64,000 nucleotides of DNA from Hwangdonia seohaensis (lineage in GTDB: Bacteria > Bacteroidota > Bacteroidia > Flavobacteriales > Flavobacteriaceae), in contig NZ_JAVSCK010000005.1 in the NCBI RefSeq assembly GCF_031932625.1, positions 318,481 through 382,480 on the forward strand, in the 5' to 3' direction. The position numbers were made by a program, and so were the translations under genes. Positions 9,448-18,604 of the stretch are shown here, in pieces; within the stretch, counting starts at the first letter, position 1, and each line of letters starts with the position of its first letter. Below the pieces are notes generated by a model, which saw only the letters and a list, made by a program, of their open reading frames with translations, was not told the origin of the DNA and did no database searches.

Positions 9448-10548
9448 TCAATAAGTCGTGAAAATATTATATTCCAATTCTGTAATTTCAAGGTTTAACC
9501 AATTAAAATCACCTTCCTTTAATAGCCAAGTAACACTGCTTTTATTTGGGATTTTAACACCATTAAACACTTTGTAGCCATCCATTTTTACAAACCATTT
9601 TTCAAGTTTTGAATTGTCTTTACCGCTATAATAGCGTTCTGCTTCAAAGGATACCAAATCGCCTTCTTTTGAAAATGTAAATACGCCCGAAACACTTTGG
9701 TCGTTTATGGTTAATGTCGCTTTCGCGGAAGAACTATCAACAGGTTTCCAAACGATATAATCATTTAAAACCGCCGAAGGAAACCAACACATTTCGGCCA
9801 AATACCGAACCATGGCACCTTGGTTTATTTTGGTGTTTTTACCTTCATTTACAACGGGGAAAATTGATGCCAACTTAATTAGCATGTCGCCTTCGCCCGC
9901 GTACAGTTTATCGCGACCTGTCATATTTATTATTGGCATGGCATTGACTTTGGTTGTCCAAATAAATGCGGGATTTTCAACATTAAAATGCTGTGTCGCT
10001 GTAAAAGGCATCCACTTACTTTCAGGCTTCGTTCGCATTTCACCTTTTTGTTTCAAACGCACAGTAATTATTTTTTCGTTTCCAACAACCCCAGAGGTTT
10101 GCAACCACTTTCGAACCATTTCAGGTAAATGTTTTATATCGTTATCAGAAATTATAGGCAGGTTATCAATTGGGCTATGTTGCAGTATTTGCTTTGATTC
10201 TTTTTCAACCATGCTTTGGAACTGATAATTGCCAAACGCCGATATGCTCACTATCAAAATAATAATATTCGGGATGGTACCATATTTCGCATCTTTCCAC
10301 AATAGAATAATTAGAATTTGTGAAATGATTAGCGCAACCAAAGCCACAACAAACCACCATTCTTTTTTCATGAAAAACAACACTGCTGAAAGCACAAACA
10401 GTAGGGCCGTAAAAAACCAAAGCATTCCTATTGGCTTAGAAATGCTTTGGGTTAATTGATTTATGTTGGCCAACTGAAATGCTTTTGCAAAGCCCATTAA
10501 ATGAATGAGTGCATGTATTAATAATATGCCTCCAAAAATAAAATTCAT
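9448..10548 (-). CDS. DUF6544-like membrane protein
   Basis: A 366-residue protein. I prefer the ATG at 10548 (MNFIFGGILLIHALIHLMGF) to the upstream GTG at 10563. Four hydrophobic segments occupy about the first 120 residues; the rest is a soluble domain with several Trp-rich strands (WFPSAVLNDYIVWKP, FEAERYYSGKDNSKLEKW). It resembles the DUF6544 family, whose function is not known. The fold of the C-terminal part recalls lipid- or lipoprotein-binding beta domains, which is inference only. It is a single gene on the minus strand, convergent with secDF. Confidence 0.65.
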   Translation of the reverse strand: MNFIFGGILLIHALIHLMGFAKAFQLANINQLTQSISKPIGMLWFFTALLFVLSAVLFFMKKEWWFVVALVALIISQILIILLWKDAKYGTIPNIIILIVSISAFGNYQFQSMVEKESKQILQHSPIDNLPIISDNDIKHLPEMVRKWLQTSGVVGNEKIITVRLKQKGEMRTKPESKWMPFTATQHFNVENPAFIWTTKVNAMPIINMTGRDKLYAGEGDMLIKLASIFPVVNEGKNTKINQGAMVRYLAEMCWFPSAVLNDYIVWKPVDSSSAKATLTINDQSVSGVFTFSKEGDLVSFEAERYYSGKDNSKLEKWFVKMDGYKVFNGVKIPNKSSVTWLLKEGDFNWLNLEITELEYNIFTTY

Positions 10549-10638
10549 TTTAAAAAAAATCACATAATATCAAGTTTCACTCTAATAAAAAAGTGAATAC
10601 CAGATGAGGTTACAAGTAGTTGCATGAGTTAGCCATAG

Positions 10639-11679
10639 TTATTCATTAGTAATAATAATTTTCATTGCCTTTTCCTTAGCACCATTTAAAAACACCTGAT
10701 AGGCATGCTCAAGTTCTGAAAGCGGGAAATGATGTGTAATCATTTTTTTTAAATGCGAATTATTAGCAGCTGTTGTTTTTAATAGCATTGGTGTTGTGTT
10801 TGTGTTAACAAGACCTGTGGTAATCGTAAGGTTTTTAATCCAAAGTTTCTCAATATTAAAATCTACTTTTGTGCCATGTACACCTACATTAGCGATATGA
10901 GCTCCTGGTTTTACTATTTTTTGACACATATCCCAAGTTTGCGGGATTCCAACAGCTTCTATGGCAACATCAACACCTTCTTTCCCAACGATTTCTTTAA
11001 CGGCTTTTTCTACGTTTGTAGTGCCAGAATTAATGGTATGTGTAGCACCTAATTCTTTGGCTAGTTTAAGTCTGTTTTCATCTAAATCAATCATGATAAT
11101 TTTAGAAGGTGAGTAGAACAGGGCTGTTAAAAGTACAGACATCCCAATAGGACCAGCACCAACTATAGCAATATCATCACCTGGCTTTACATTTCCGTAT
11201 TGCGTACCTATTTCATGGCCAGTAGGCATAATATCACTTAGCAAAACCGCGATGTCATCGGATATGCTTTCTGGAATTCTATGTAAGCTATTGTCGGCAT
11301 GGGGAATTCTCACGTATTCAGCTTGAACACCGTCTATCATATAGCCTAAAATCCAGCCGCCATCTGTACAGTGTGCATACAATTGTTTTTTACAATATTT
11401 GCACGAACCACAAGACGTAACACATGAAATTAAAACTTTATCTCCTTTTTTAAATCGGGTAACACTATCTCCAACGTCTTCAATAATACCTACGCCTTCA
11501 TGCCCAAGAATGCGTCCACTTTCAATTTCTGGGTTTTTACCTTTGTAGATACCTATGTCGGTGCCGCAAATGGTTGTTTTTAATACTTTTACAATAACAT
11601 CTGTAGGCTTAATGATGGTTGGTTTTGGTCTTTCTTCCAAAGCGATATTATGATCGCCATAATAAACTAATGCTTTCAT
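10639..11679 (-). CDS. Zinc-dependent alcohol dehydrogenase
   Basis: A 346-residue medium-chain dehydrogenase/reductase. The catalytic zinc motif TTICGTDIG and GHEGVG are at about 36-70, the structural zinc site has four cysteines in SCVTSCGSCKYCKKQLYAHC (about 85-110, giving the Cys-x2-Cys-x2-Cys-x7-Cys set), and the NAD(P) fold has GAGPIGMS (about 170). It would interconvert alcohols and aldehydes in the cytoplasm; the exact substrate is not evident. Upstream is a Fnr-like palindrome plus a -7 box with the geometry shared across this island, so it is likely induced under low oxygen or redox stress. Confidence 0.9.
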   Translation of the reverse strand: MKALVYYGDHNIALEERPKPTIIKPTDVIVKVLKTTICGTDIGIYKGKNPEIESGRILGHEGVGIIEDVGDSVTRFKKGDKVLISCVTSCGSCKYCKKQLYAHCTDGGWILGYMIDGVQAEYVRIPHADNSLHRIPESISDDIAVLLSDIMPTGHEIGTQYGNVKPGDDIAIVGAGPIGMSVLLTALFYSPSKIIMIDLDENRLKLAKELGATHTINSGTTNVEKAVKEIVGKEGVDVAIEAVGIPQTWDMCQKIVKPGAHIANVGVHGTKVDFNIEKLWIKNLTITTGLVNTNTTPMLLKTTAANNSHLKKMITHHFPLSELEHAYQVFLNGAKEKAMKIIITNE

Positions 11680-11703
11680 TTTCCTTATATTTAAGATTAA
11701 ATA

Positions 11704-11746
11704 CTAAGGTATGTATCAATATGAAGTTTTGAAATGATAAATATCA
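11704..11746 (-). promoter_or_regulatory. Fnr-like operator and -7 box for the alcohol dehydrogenase
   Basis: Palindrome TGATAAATATCA at 11735-11746; on the minus strand it reads ACTGATATTTATCATTTC toward the gene. The -7 box is TACCTTAG (minus strand, 11711-11704). Centre-to-centre distance is 33 bp, as at the other sites in this island. Confidence 0.7.
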
Positions 11747-11770
11747 GTATAGCAGACTGTTAACAGGTAA

Positions 11771-12226
11771 TTAACGCTTTCTTTTTTTACCTGTGATGTG
11801 TTCTATCTTAATTAAAAAAACAATTGGGGTGTCTCCTTTAAAAATTTTACTGGAAAACTCGCTGATAAAATCTAGTTTGGTTTGCTCTTTTTCCATAACC
11901 ACATCCTTAACACCCAATGAAAACGCATGAAGATACGCCTTGGCACCGCTACCAAATTGCTGCTCGAATTTACCGTGGACCAATACCGATTTCCAATGGT
12001 TAACCGTTGAGATTTCTGCAACCTGAAGGGATACGGCGTTGTTTTTTCTCATGGCTATTATTTTATGGCCTTCTCCCGAATAACAAATAATAGCGTTGTT
12101 AACCTGATCGAAATAATAGGTAATGGGCACCATATAAGGCTTGTTTTGATAGATGTACGACAAATGCCCTATATAATTGTTTTCAAGGATAAAGAGACTT
12201 TCTTTTAAATCTAAATTTTTTATCAT
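11771..12226 (-). CDS. Pyridoxamine 5'-phosphate oxidase-family (FMN-binding) protein
   Basis: A 151-residue split-barrel flavoprotein of the Pyridox_ox_2/NimA-like type: NNYIGHLSYIYQNKPYMVPITYYFD at the N-terminus is the typical start of the barrel, followed by NAIICYSGEGHKI and the NAVSLQVAE and WKSVLVHGKFEQ strands. Family members bind FMN or F420/heme and act on small oxidised compounds; the substrate is unknown here. It has its own Fnr-like promoter, which overlaps the end of the upstream gene. Confidence 0.82.
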   Translation of the reverse strand: MIKNLDLKESLFILENNYIGHLSYIYQNKPYMVPITYYFDQVNNAIICYSGEGHKIIAMRKNNAVSLQVAEISTVNHWKSVLVHGKFEQQFGSGAKAYLHAFSLGVKDVVMEKEQTKLDFISEFSSKIFKGDTPIVFLIKIEHITGKKRKR

Positions 12227-12266
12227 TGCATTTTTATTTTAAGGCGACACACCTAGTTAGACTCAA

Positions 12267-12309
12267 GTAAGTTATTCAATATTTGGGTTTTAGAATATGA
12301 TATTAATCA
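12267..12309 (-). promoter_or_regulatory. Fnr-like operator and -7 box for the PPOX gene
   Basis: Palindrome TGATATTAATCA at 12298-12309, reading ACTGATTAATATCATATT toward the gene on the minus strand. The -7-like box TAACTTAC (12274-12267) lies 33 bp away, centre to centre. The operator overlaps the last codons and stop of the metallophosphoesterase gene. Confidence 0.6.
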
Positions 12310-13520
12310 GTTTTAATTTCTATTAACGTAATTTCCGGTCGCATGCCCAACCTCCCGGGAAACCCTAACCAGCCCAAACCACGATTAACATGTAAGTATT
12401 GGTCTTTCTCATTGTATAAACCCGCCCAATGTTTGTATTTATATTTTATGGGGCTCCATTGCAGGTTTTTATATTTAAAAGCGGCTTGCATGCCATGTGT
12501 GTGTCCGGATAAGGTTAACGCGATATCGGTTTTGCCAACCACTTCCTCTGTCCAATGCGAAGGGTCGTGGGATAATAATATTTTAAACGGAATGGTTTCA
12601 ACGTTTTTAATGGCTTTTTGCAAATCGCCATATTGCTTAAAGGGCGGATTCCCCCAATTTTCGACACCTATGATGGCTATTTTATCGTTATTGTCTTCAA
12701 TAATTTCAGATTGATTGAGCAACAGGTTAAAATCGATGTCTTTAAAAAAAGCCTTAATCGCATTAAAATTTTCTTGCTTTTTTTTTTTGGAGTTCCACCT
12801 GCTATAATCTCCGTAATCATGGTTGCCCAAAACGGCATATTTGCCCATAGTTGCCGATAATTTCCTGAACACTCTACTCCATCCGCGTAATTCCCAAGCA
12901 TAATTGTTTACCAAATCTCCAGTGAATAAAATTAAATCTGGTTTCAACTGGTTAATCTTACTTACGGCACGATTTAAAATATGAAAACGATGGTTGAAAC
13001 TACCTAAATGCGCATCCGAAATTTGAACAATTCTTAAGTTTTCGAAGGCTTTTGGTAAGTGATTGAATTTAATTTCGACGTGATAAATTTTAAAATTGTA
13101 AAGCGATTTAAAAATGCCAAAAGCAATCACGAAAAAAGGTAAAAATCCGGAAAATAAGGCTATAAGCGGAATGATTAATAGCGATTCTTTTTCTGAAAAA
13201 ACAAAGTTTGTAAAGAATAAAATCGATATCACAATAACAAAAATTATTTTAGGGATAAATGAAGATATGGTTAAGCCGTATAGTGACGATATTAGCAGTT
13301 GTTTTCTTCTGGGGTCAATAGCGTTCAACCTCACTTTTAATATGATTATGGATATAATAAGCCCTATGGTAAATACCCAAAATGTGATGTGGATAGCGTG
13401 TCTTAAAAATGCCGATGTAATAAGTTTGGTTATAGATTGCAGCCAATAAAAAGCAAAAACATCTATTAATAAGATGGCCAAACATAAAAGTAAAATGGTA
13501 AATAGTGAGTAGCTTCGCAT
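12303..13520 (-). CDS. Membrane-anchored metallophosphoesterase
   Basis: A 405-residue protein with four N-terminal membrane helices (about 1-145) and a calcineurin-like phosphoesterase domain: QISDAHLGS (D-x-H), FTGDLVNN (GD), LGNHDYGD (GNHD), LLSHDP and LSGHTHG. This is the YkuE/YaeI type, whose characterised members hydrolyse lipid-linked phosphoesters such as UDP-diacylglucosamine, but the substrate here is not known. Its ATG overlaps the stop of the CDP-alcohol phosphatidyltransferase (TAATG), so the two are co-translated and probably serve envelope phospholipid metabolism. Confidence 0.85.
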   Translation of the reverse strand: MRSYSLFTILLLCLAILLIDVFAFYWLQSITKLITSAFLRHAIHITFWVFTIGLIISIIILKVRLNAIDPRRKQLLISSLYGLTISSFIPKIIFVIVISILFFTNFVFSEKESLLIIPLIALFSGFLPFFVIAFGIFKSLYNFKIYHVEIKFNHLPKAFENLRIVQISDAHLGSFNHRFHILNRAVSKINQLKPDLILFTGDLVNNYAWELRGWSRVFRKLSATMGKYAVLGNHDYGDYSRWNSKKKKQENFNAIKAFFKDIDFNLLLNQSEIIEDNNDKIAIIGVENWGNPPFKQYGDLQKAIKNVETIPFKILLSHDPSHWTEEVVGKTDIALTLSGHTHGMQAAFKYKNLQWSPIKYKYKHWAGLYNEKDQYLHVNRGLGWLGFPGRLGMRPEITLIEIKTD

Positions 13521-14128
13521 TATAGAGTGTTACGTTTTTTATCTTCTTTTTTAAGTCGACGTTTGTCTTTGAATGCCCAATAAATCCCTTTGACATCTGA
13601 TGCCCAATTATCGTACATTAAAATAAGCATAATTTCTTCAAAAGTTTCTAAAAGACCAATACCTATCATAATATAAAACAAAGCGTACTCTGGTGAAAAA
13701 AATAATGCCCATAAAATAAAAACACTTTGCATTATCGCCGATAGTTTTGCCAAATATGTATGAAACGCTGTTGCTTTTCCATACTTTAAATAGGCCATTA
13801 TCATTTGAACCACGTATGGCGTAAAGGCAATAATTATAAGCACGAGGTTGCTTTTGATAAAATCGGATTCAAAATAAAACAGACCAATAAGACCGACAAT
13901 CAATGTAATCTGATCGCCAAAGGAATCCAACTGCGAACCTCTAGGGCTTGTTATTTTGAGCCTTCTGGCCAAATAACCATCAACGGCATCGGTTATATAA
14001 CTAATCAGTAAAAACCACGCAAAAAGCTGCCGTTCATCAAGCCATAATAATAACACAAGAAAAGGTGCCGCTACAACTCTATAAAACGAAAACCAATCCG
14101 CAATATTAAAGTTCTTAAAGGTGAGCAT
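13520..14128 (-). CDS. CDP-alcohol phosphatidyltransferase family protein
   Basis: A 202-residue integral membrane enzyme with the full family signature D-x2-DG-x2-AR-x8-G-x3-D-x3-D (TDAVDGYLARR through GSQLDSFGD, about residues 46-73) and six hydrophobic segments. It transfers a phosphatidyl group from CDP-diacylglycerol to an alcohol, as PgsA or cardiolipin synthase of the eukaryotic type do. The acceptor cannot be told from sequence. First gene of a two-gene operon with the metallophosphoesterase, with a weak Fnr-like site upstream. Confidence 0.87.
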   Translation of the reverse strand: MLTFKNFNIADWFSFYRVVAAPFLVLLLWLDERQLFAWFLLISYITDAVDGYLARRLKITSPRGSQLDSFGDQITLIVGLIGLFYFESDFIKSNLVLIIIAFTPYVVQMIMAYLKYGKATAFHTYLAKLSAIMQSVFILWALFFSPEYALFYIMIGIGLLETFEEIMLILMYDNWASDVKGIYWAFKDKRRLKKEDKKRNTL

Positions 14129-14142
14129 ACTATTATTTTTTA

Positions 14143-14185
14143 TAAAATTAATGGATACCTTCTGGTTTTAATATGAGAGATATCA
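14143..14185 (-). promoter_or_regulatory. Weak Fnr-like operator and -7 box for the phosphatidyltransferase operon
   Basis: One intact half site and one changed: TGAGAGATATCA (14174-14185), reading ACTGATATCTCTCATATT toward the gene. TAATTTTA on the minus strand (14150-14143) lies exactly 33 bp away. The mismatched half lowers confidence; the conserved spacing raises it. Confidence 0.5.
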
Positions 14186-14241
14186 GTTTAACCCTAAAAA
14201 AATCAATAGTAGTGGTAGAGTTATTTTTTGATTTTTGATGG

Positions 14242-16209
14242 TCAACGCATATCATAGCGAAGTAATCGCAAGGCGTTTAAAACTACCACGATTGTGGATC
14301 CTTCGTGAAAAGCTACGGCCAATCCAATGTTTGTCAATCCTAAAATAGTAACCGGAACCAATACTATAACCACCCCCAAACTTATTAAAATGTTTTGTTT
14401 TATAATTTGTTTGGATTTTCGGCTTAGTGCAATGGCATAAGGTAATTTCTCGATTTTATCGGACATTAAAGCCACATCGGCAGTTTCTAATGCCACATCG
14501 CTGCCTGCGGCTCCCATGGCAATGCTTACCGTACTTAAGGCCATGGCGGGGGCATCATTTACACCATCGCCAACCATGGCTACCTTTTTGTTCTGTTCTA
14601 TGAGTTTTTGTATTTCTGAAACCTTGTCCTCGGGCAATAAATTCCCTTTAACATCTGTGAGTCCTATTTGTTTAGCAATGGCATTACCTACGTTTTGATG
14701 GTCTCCCGTAAGCATTATCATGCGTTTAATACCTATTTTTTTCAATCGTATTAGGGTTGCCGCTGCGGTTTTTCGGGGTAGGTCCATAACACTAATTAAT
14801 CCTATAACCTCATTTTTAAAGGCTACAAGCATGACGGTATGGCCATTTTCCAAAAGGTTTTTCATTTTTGAGATAACCGTTTTGCCCACTTTAATGCCGG
14901 CATCTTCCATGAGCTTTACATTTCCTATAAATACTTCTTCATTTAAATAAATAGCGCGAATTCCTTTTCCTTGAATGGCATTTACATGCGAAGCTTTATT
15001 TTGAGACTCGATATGATATTGGGTTTTTATATCCTTTGAAATGGCCTTTGCCAGCGGATGATTGCTTAAACTTTCAACATTTAAAACGAGTTTGACAAAT
15101 GCTGTCTCATCAAAATCATTAAGCGGAATTACATGGGTTAATTTAGGTTTTCCTTCTGTTAATGTTCCGGTTTTATCAAAGGCAATGGTTGTGATTTCCC
15201 CCAAATCTTCCAACGCTTTTCCACCTTTAATCAATATGCCTTTTTGAGCCGCCCTAGCGATACCACTTAACACAGCGCTAGGGGTTGAAATAGCTAAGGC
15301 ACAAGGGCTTGCGGCCACCAACACCGTTATGGCTCTGTACAGACTGGTTTCAAAACTTTCATCGAGAATCACATATGCGAAACACAATAGGAAAACCACC
15401 AATATTACTATGGGAACATACCACTTCTCGAATTTTTTTGTTAGTTGCTGTGTGGGTGATTTTTGGGTTTCAACATCTCTAACCATTTTAATTAAACGGG
15501 ATACCGTAGAGTCTTTGCTTAATTTTAAAACTAGAATTTCAAGAACATTATCTCCATTAATGGTACCTGTATAAACCACATGGTTTTTATCGATGGCATT
15601 AAATTCTGGCAGATGGGTTGTATTTTCAATAGGTGTTTTGTCAACAGGGATACTTTCTCCGGTTATTGGTGCTTGGTTTACGCTGGAACTACCACTTATT
15701 ACAACACCATCGGCTGCGATTTTTGTATGGGGTTTTACAACAATAATATCGTTTATTTTTAAGTCGTCTATAGCGACTTTTATAAGTTTTCCATTTTTTT
15801 TAATATGAGCGGTTTTAGGAGATAATTCGTTAAGGGCTTCAATAGATTTTTTAGCTTTGTTCATGGCGAAATGCTCTAAAGCATGCCCAAGGCTAAACAA
15901 GAACAACAATAGCGCTCCTTCTGCCCAACTACCAATATAGGCGGCACCAGCAGCAGCGGCAATCATTAAAAAATCGATATCAAAACCGCCTTTAATGATT
16001 TTTTTTGAGGCCTCAATGGTTATAAAATAACCACCAAAAAAATAAGCTATCATATAGCCCGTTAAAGCCAACCATTCGTTTACATGAGTTAGCCTTTCTA
16101 TTAAAAACCCTATCAACATAAAAATGCCACTTAAAATAGCAAAATAGAGCTCTGATTTATTTCCGAAAATTTTACTGTGATTGTGACCTTTCTCTTTGTT
16201 GTTTTCCAT
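14242..16209 (-). CDS. P1B-4-type heavy-metal translocating P-type ATPase
   Basis: A 655-residue metal exporter of the inner membrane. It has TGES (183-186), the phosphorylation motif DKTGT (345-349), HP dipeptide region (LSNHPLAKA) and GDGVNDAPA. The membrane metal site is SPC (301-303) rather than CPC, and the last helix carries HEGST; there is no N-terminal HMA domain, only a short histidine-containing tail. SPC with HE-G-(G/S)-T and six core helices is the mark of P1B-4 pumps (CoaT/CtpD), which export Co, Fe or Zn. Annotated often as cadmium/zinc ATPase, but the motifs argue for the P1B-4 group. CtpF-like ATPases occur in the mycobacterial DosR regulon, though those are a different subfamily. 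Confidence 0.92.
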   Translation of the reverse strand: MENNKEKGHNHSKIFGNKSELYFAILSGIFMLIGFLIERLTHVNEWLALTGYMIAYFFGGYFITIEASKKIIKGGFDIDFLMIAAAAGAAYIGSWAEGALLLFLFSLGHALEHFAMNKAKKSIEALNELSPKTAHIKKNGKLIKVAIDDLKINDIIVVKPHTKIAADGVVISGSSSVNQAPITGESIPVDKTPIENTTHLPEFNAIDKNHVVYTGTINGDNVLEILVLKLSKDSTVSRLIKMVRDVETQKSPTQQLTKKFEKWYVPIVILVVFLLCFAYVILDESFETSLYRAITVLVAASPCALAISTPSAVLSGIARAAQKGILIKGGKALEDLGEITTIAFDKTGTLTEGKPKLTHVIPLNDFDETAFVKLVLNVESLSNHPLAKAISKDIKTQYHIESQNKASHVNAIQGKGIRAIYLNEEVFIGNVKLMEDAGIKVGKTVISKMKNLLENGHTVMLVAFKNEVIGLISVMDLPRKTAAATLIRLKKIGIKRMIMLTGDHQNVGNAIAKQIGLTDVKGNLLPEDKVSEIQKLIEQNKKVAMVGDGVNDAPAMALSTVSIAMGAAGSDVALETADVALMSDKIEKLPYAIALSRKSKQIIKQNILISLGVVIVLVPVTILGLTNIGLAVAFHEGSTIVVVLNALRLLRYDMR

Positions 16210-16325
16210 TAAAAGCGTGTTCCTATTGGTTTAAAAATAGGCAATTTTTAAAGATTTCAATAATAAAAAATCATTCGTGTTTAGAAGGTTCATTTTAAGC
16301 TGTTAGGTTAAAAAAACGTGCTGTA

Positions 16326-17237
16326 TTATGTATTGCTTTTCCCATCAAGATTAACTTTTAAGTCTGGAATCTTAATGAGTTCTATGGTTGTAGATGCTAA
16401 AACAACTTTGTTATTGGTGTTTTTAATGGCTTCACCAATTTTATCGTTTAAAATATGTTTTGTGTGGCGTCTTTTTTTGTAATCAACAATGTACCTCAGG
16501 TTGAATTGAATCCAATTATCGGTTAATGTAATTGCTAAAGTAGGGTCCACCACGGCATCTTCAATATAGTATTTGTTAACTATTTCTTTCCATTTTGATT
16601 TTGAATTCTTTGTAAAATCAAAAAGGGTTTCCGAAGCAATTTTAATAACGATGGATTTTGCCAGTTCAATATCAGACCCGTATTTAATTGGTAAGTTGAA
16701 TTCATCCCAAATAAAAGGAAAGTCTTGCGAATAATTGTAAACCGGCCCTTTAAAAACAAAGGCATTACTCAGCTTTACAATGCGCCCACTATAGTTATCG
16801 CTGCTTACCCATTGCCCAATTTCCATCATGGTGGTGTACATGCTATCAATATCTATAACGTCTCCTTTAATACCATTGATTTCAATGCGGTCTCCAGGCT
16901 TGTACACTTTTACAATAAAGATGTATAAAGACCCAGCAATGCTTAAAATGAGCTCTTGTAGCGTAAAGGCAATACCCGCTGAAAACAGGCCTATAGCCAA
17001 TGTAAAGTCTTTGATGTTACCTGTAAAATAGGAAAAGGACAAAATGACCAAAACAATGTACCCAATAATTTCTATGCCTTTTTGGGACTTGTAACGCGCA
17101 GAGGTATCGGTGACGTTTTTTCTTAAAAACCGCCTTACAATTTGAATTATAATAAGTACAAAAGCAACCAGCAGGATATATTTAAATATGCTGTAAAATG
17201 TTGGGTTGGCATCAAGCCACTTTAGTAATTGTTCCAT
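16326..17237 (-). CDS. Small-conductance mechanosensitive channel (MscS family)
   Basis: A 303-residue protein with three membrane helices (about 18-35, 55-75, 80-105) and an MscS beta domain (YKPGDRIEINGIKGDVIDIDSMYTTM is split here: YKPGDRIEI then GDVIDIDSMYTT). The C-terminal part is the alpha/beta vestibule. It would open under membrane tension to relieve hypo-osmotic stress. It follows cbpM by eight bases and belongs to the same transcript as the CbpA/CbpM chaperones, an arrangement that suggests a shared stress response. Confidence 0.88.
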   Translation of the reverse strand: MEQLLKWLDANPTFYSIFKYILLVAFVLIIIQIVRRFLRKNVTDTSARYKSQKGIEIIGYIVLVILSFSYFTGNIKDFTLAIGLFSAGIAFTLQELILSIAGSLYIFIVKVYKPGDRIEINGIKGDVIDIDSMYTTMMEIGQWVSSDNYSGRIVKLSNAFVFKGPVYNYSQDFPFIWDEFNLPIKYGSDIELAKSIVIKIASETLFDFTKNSKSKWKEIVNKYYIEDAVVDPTLAITLTDNWIQFNLRYIVDYKKRRHTKHILNDKIGEAIKNTNNKVVLASTTIELIKIPDLKVNLDGKSNT

Positions 17238-17245
17238 TTTGTTAT

Positions 17246-17542
17246 TTATAAATCTTCATAAAATCGCAATTTGTTATGCAAGGTATTTATTTCGTTTTTT
17301 AAACTTTCAACTTGTTTTAATAAATTGTAAATAACATCGACACCTTCTAAATTTATATCCAAATCGTAATGCAAGCGCATCATTTTTTCAACCTCTTTTA
17401 TTTGGGTGGTATGGATATAAAAAACATCTTTTTCAACAATTATTTCTATAAGCTGAAATTCTTGCAGCGTGTTGATAAATGAAACAGGAATGTTATAACG
17501 CTTACAGATTACTTGTATGGGTATTAAATCTTGTGTTTCCAT
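17246..17542 (-). CDS. cbpM: CbpM-like chaperone modulator
   Basis: A 98-residue MerR-like helix-turn-helix protein (LIPIQVICKRYNIPVSFINTL, then coiled coil from about 55: LEGVDVIYNLLKQVESLKNEI). CbpM binds the J-domain of CbpA and inhibits it. The ATG overlaps the cbpA stop (TAATG), and this pairing is the best evidence for the call, since the family is short and divergent. Confidence 0.82.
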   Translation of the reverse strand: METQDLIPIQVICKRYNIPVSFINTLQEFQLIEIIVEKDVFYIHTTQIKEVEKMMRLHYDLDINLEGVDVIYNLLKQVESLKNEINTLHNKLRFYEDL

Positions 17543-18435
17543 TACGAACGCAGTTTTTGTAATTGTTTGATGAGGGCCTTCTCTTCCGAAGTTAGATTTG
17601 TGGGTAGTTTAATTCGATAGGTAATGTACAGGTCTCCAAATTGCCCTTCTTTTTTGTATTTAGGAAACCCTTTGCCTTTCAGTTTTACCTTTGCACCGTT
17701 TTGGGTTTCTGGTTTGATGTTTAATTTTACTTTTCCGTTAAACGTATCAATCATAAGCTCTCCGCCCAATAGGGCTTTATATACATCCAAATCTACGGTG
17801 GTGTGAAGGTTGTTTTTGTCTCTTTTGAAATTGGAGTGGTTTACAATGGAAAACTGTATGTATAAATCGCCATTGGGTCCATCATTTACCCCTTTGCCAC
17901 CATGCCCTTTTATTTTAATGATTTGCCCATTTTCAACACCGGCAGGAATGGTAATCCTGATGTTTTTATTATTTACGGTTAAAGTGCGTTTATGGGTGGT
18001 GTAAACATCTTTTAGGTTTAGTTGTAATTCGGCATTAAAATCCTGACCTCTAAATTTTACCTGTCTGCCACCACCGCGGGACGATCCGCCACCAAACATG
18101 TTTTCGAAAAAATCTGAAAAATCTTCTTTATTGTAGCCTCCAAAGTCTCCTTGAGTGCTGTATTGTCGTGAATGTTGTTGTTGCTGTTTTGCCTTGTCGT
18201 AGGCTTCACCGTGTTGCCAATGCTCGCCATATTGGTCGTACTTTTTTCGGTTTTCGGGGTTGCTCAACACCTCATTGGCTTCGTTGATTTCCTTGAATTT
18301 TTTTTCTGCAACCTTATCGTTTGGGTTTAAATCCGGATGGAATTTACGCGCCAACTTTCGGTAGGCTTTTTTTATTTCGGCTTCGGTAGCTTTTTTTGAA
18401 ACTCCCAATATTTTATAATAATCTATAAATGCCAT
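17542..18435 (-). CDS. cbpA: CbpA-type DnaJ co-chaperone
   Basis: A 297-residue Hsp40 with J-domain (residues 4-70, HPD motif in ARKFHPDLNPND), a G/F- and Q-rich linker (about 75-125, FENMFGGGSSRGGG) and the two DnaJ C-terminal substrate domains (about 130-290). It lacks the zinc-finger domain, which separates CbpA from DnaJ. It would deliver clients to DnaK. First gene of an operon cbpA-cbpM-mscS on the minus strand. Confidence 0.92.
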   Translation of the reverse strand: MAFIDYYKILGVSKKATEAEIKKAYRKLARKFHPDLNPNDKVAEKKFKEINEANEVLSNPENRKKYDQYGEHWQHGEAYDKAKQQQQHSRQYSTQGDFGGYNKEDFSDFFENMFGGGSSRGGGRQVKFRGQDFNAELQLNLKDVYTTHKRTLTVNNKNIRITIPAGVENGQIIKIKGHGGKGVNDGPNGDLYIQFSIVNHSNFKRDKNNLHTTVDLDVYKALLGGELMIDTFNGKVKLNIKPETQNGAKVKLKGKGFPKYKKEGQFGDLYITYRIKLPTNLTSEEKALIKQLQKLRS

Positions 18436-18604
18436 TGATTTGTTTTATAGGTTTAAGTTTTTTTATTGATAATAAATGCTAGAACGTCTTCATTGGGTTG
18501 CTCGCTTTCAATTCTAAATTCTGTAGTGTTATAAATATAAGCATCTTAAATGATTTTGGCAATACTTCCCAAATGGTTTAAATGCACTGAAGCGCTTCTA
18601 ATAG

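Noticed and set aside
9812..10225. Plus-strand open frame of 137 codons inside the DUF6544-like gene
   Set aside because: It has low-quality cysteine- and serine-rich sequence and overlaps a better supported minus-strand gene.
18467..18478. TGATAATAAATG upstream of cbpA as another Fnr-like operator
   Set aside because: Only the left half matches, and no -7 box lies 33 bp downstream (ACAAATCA is found there).
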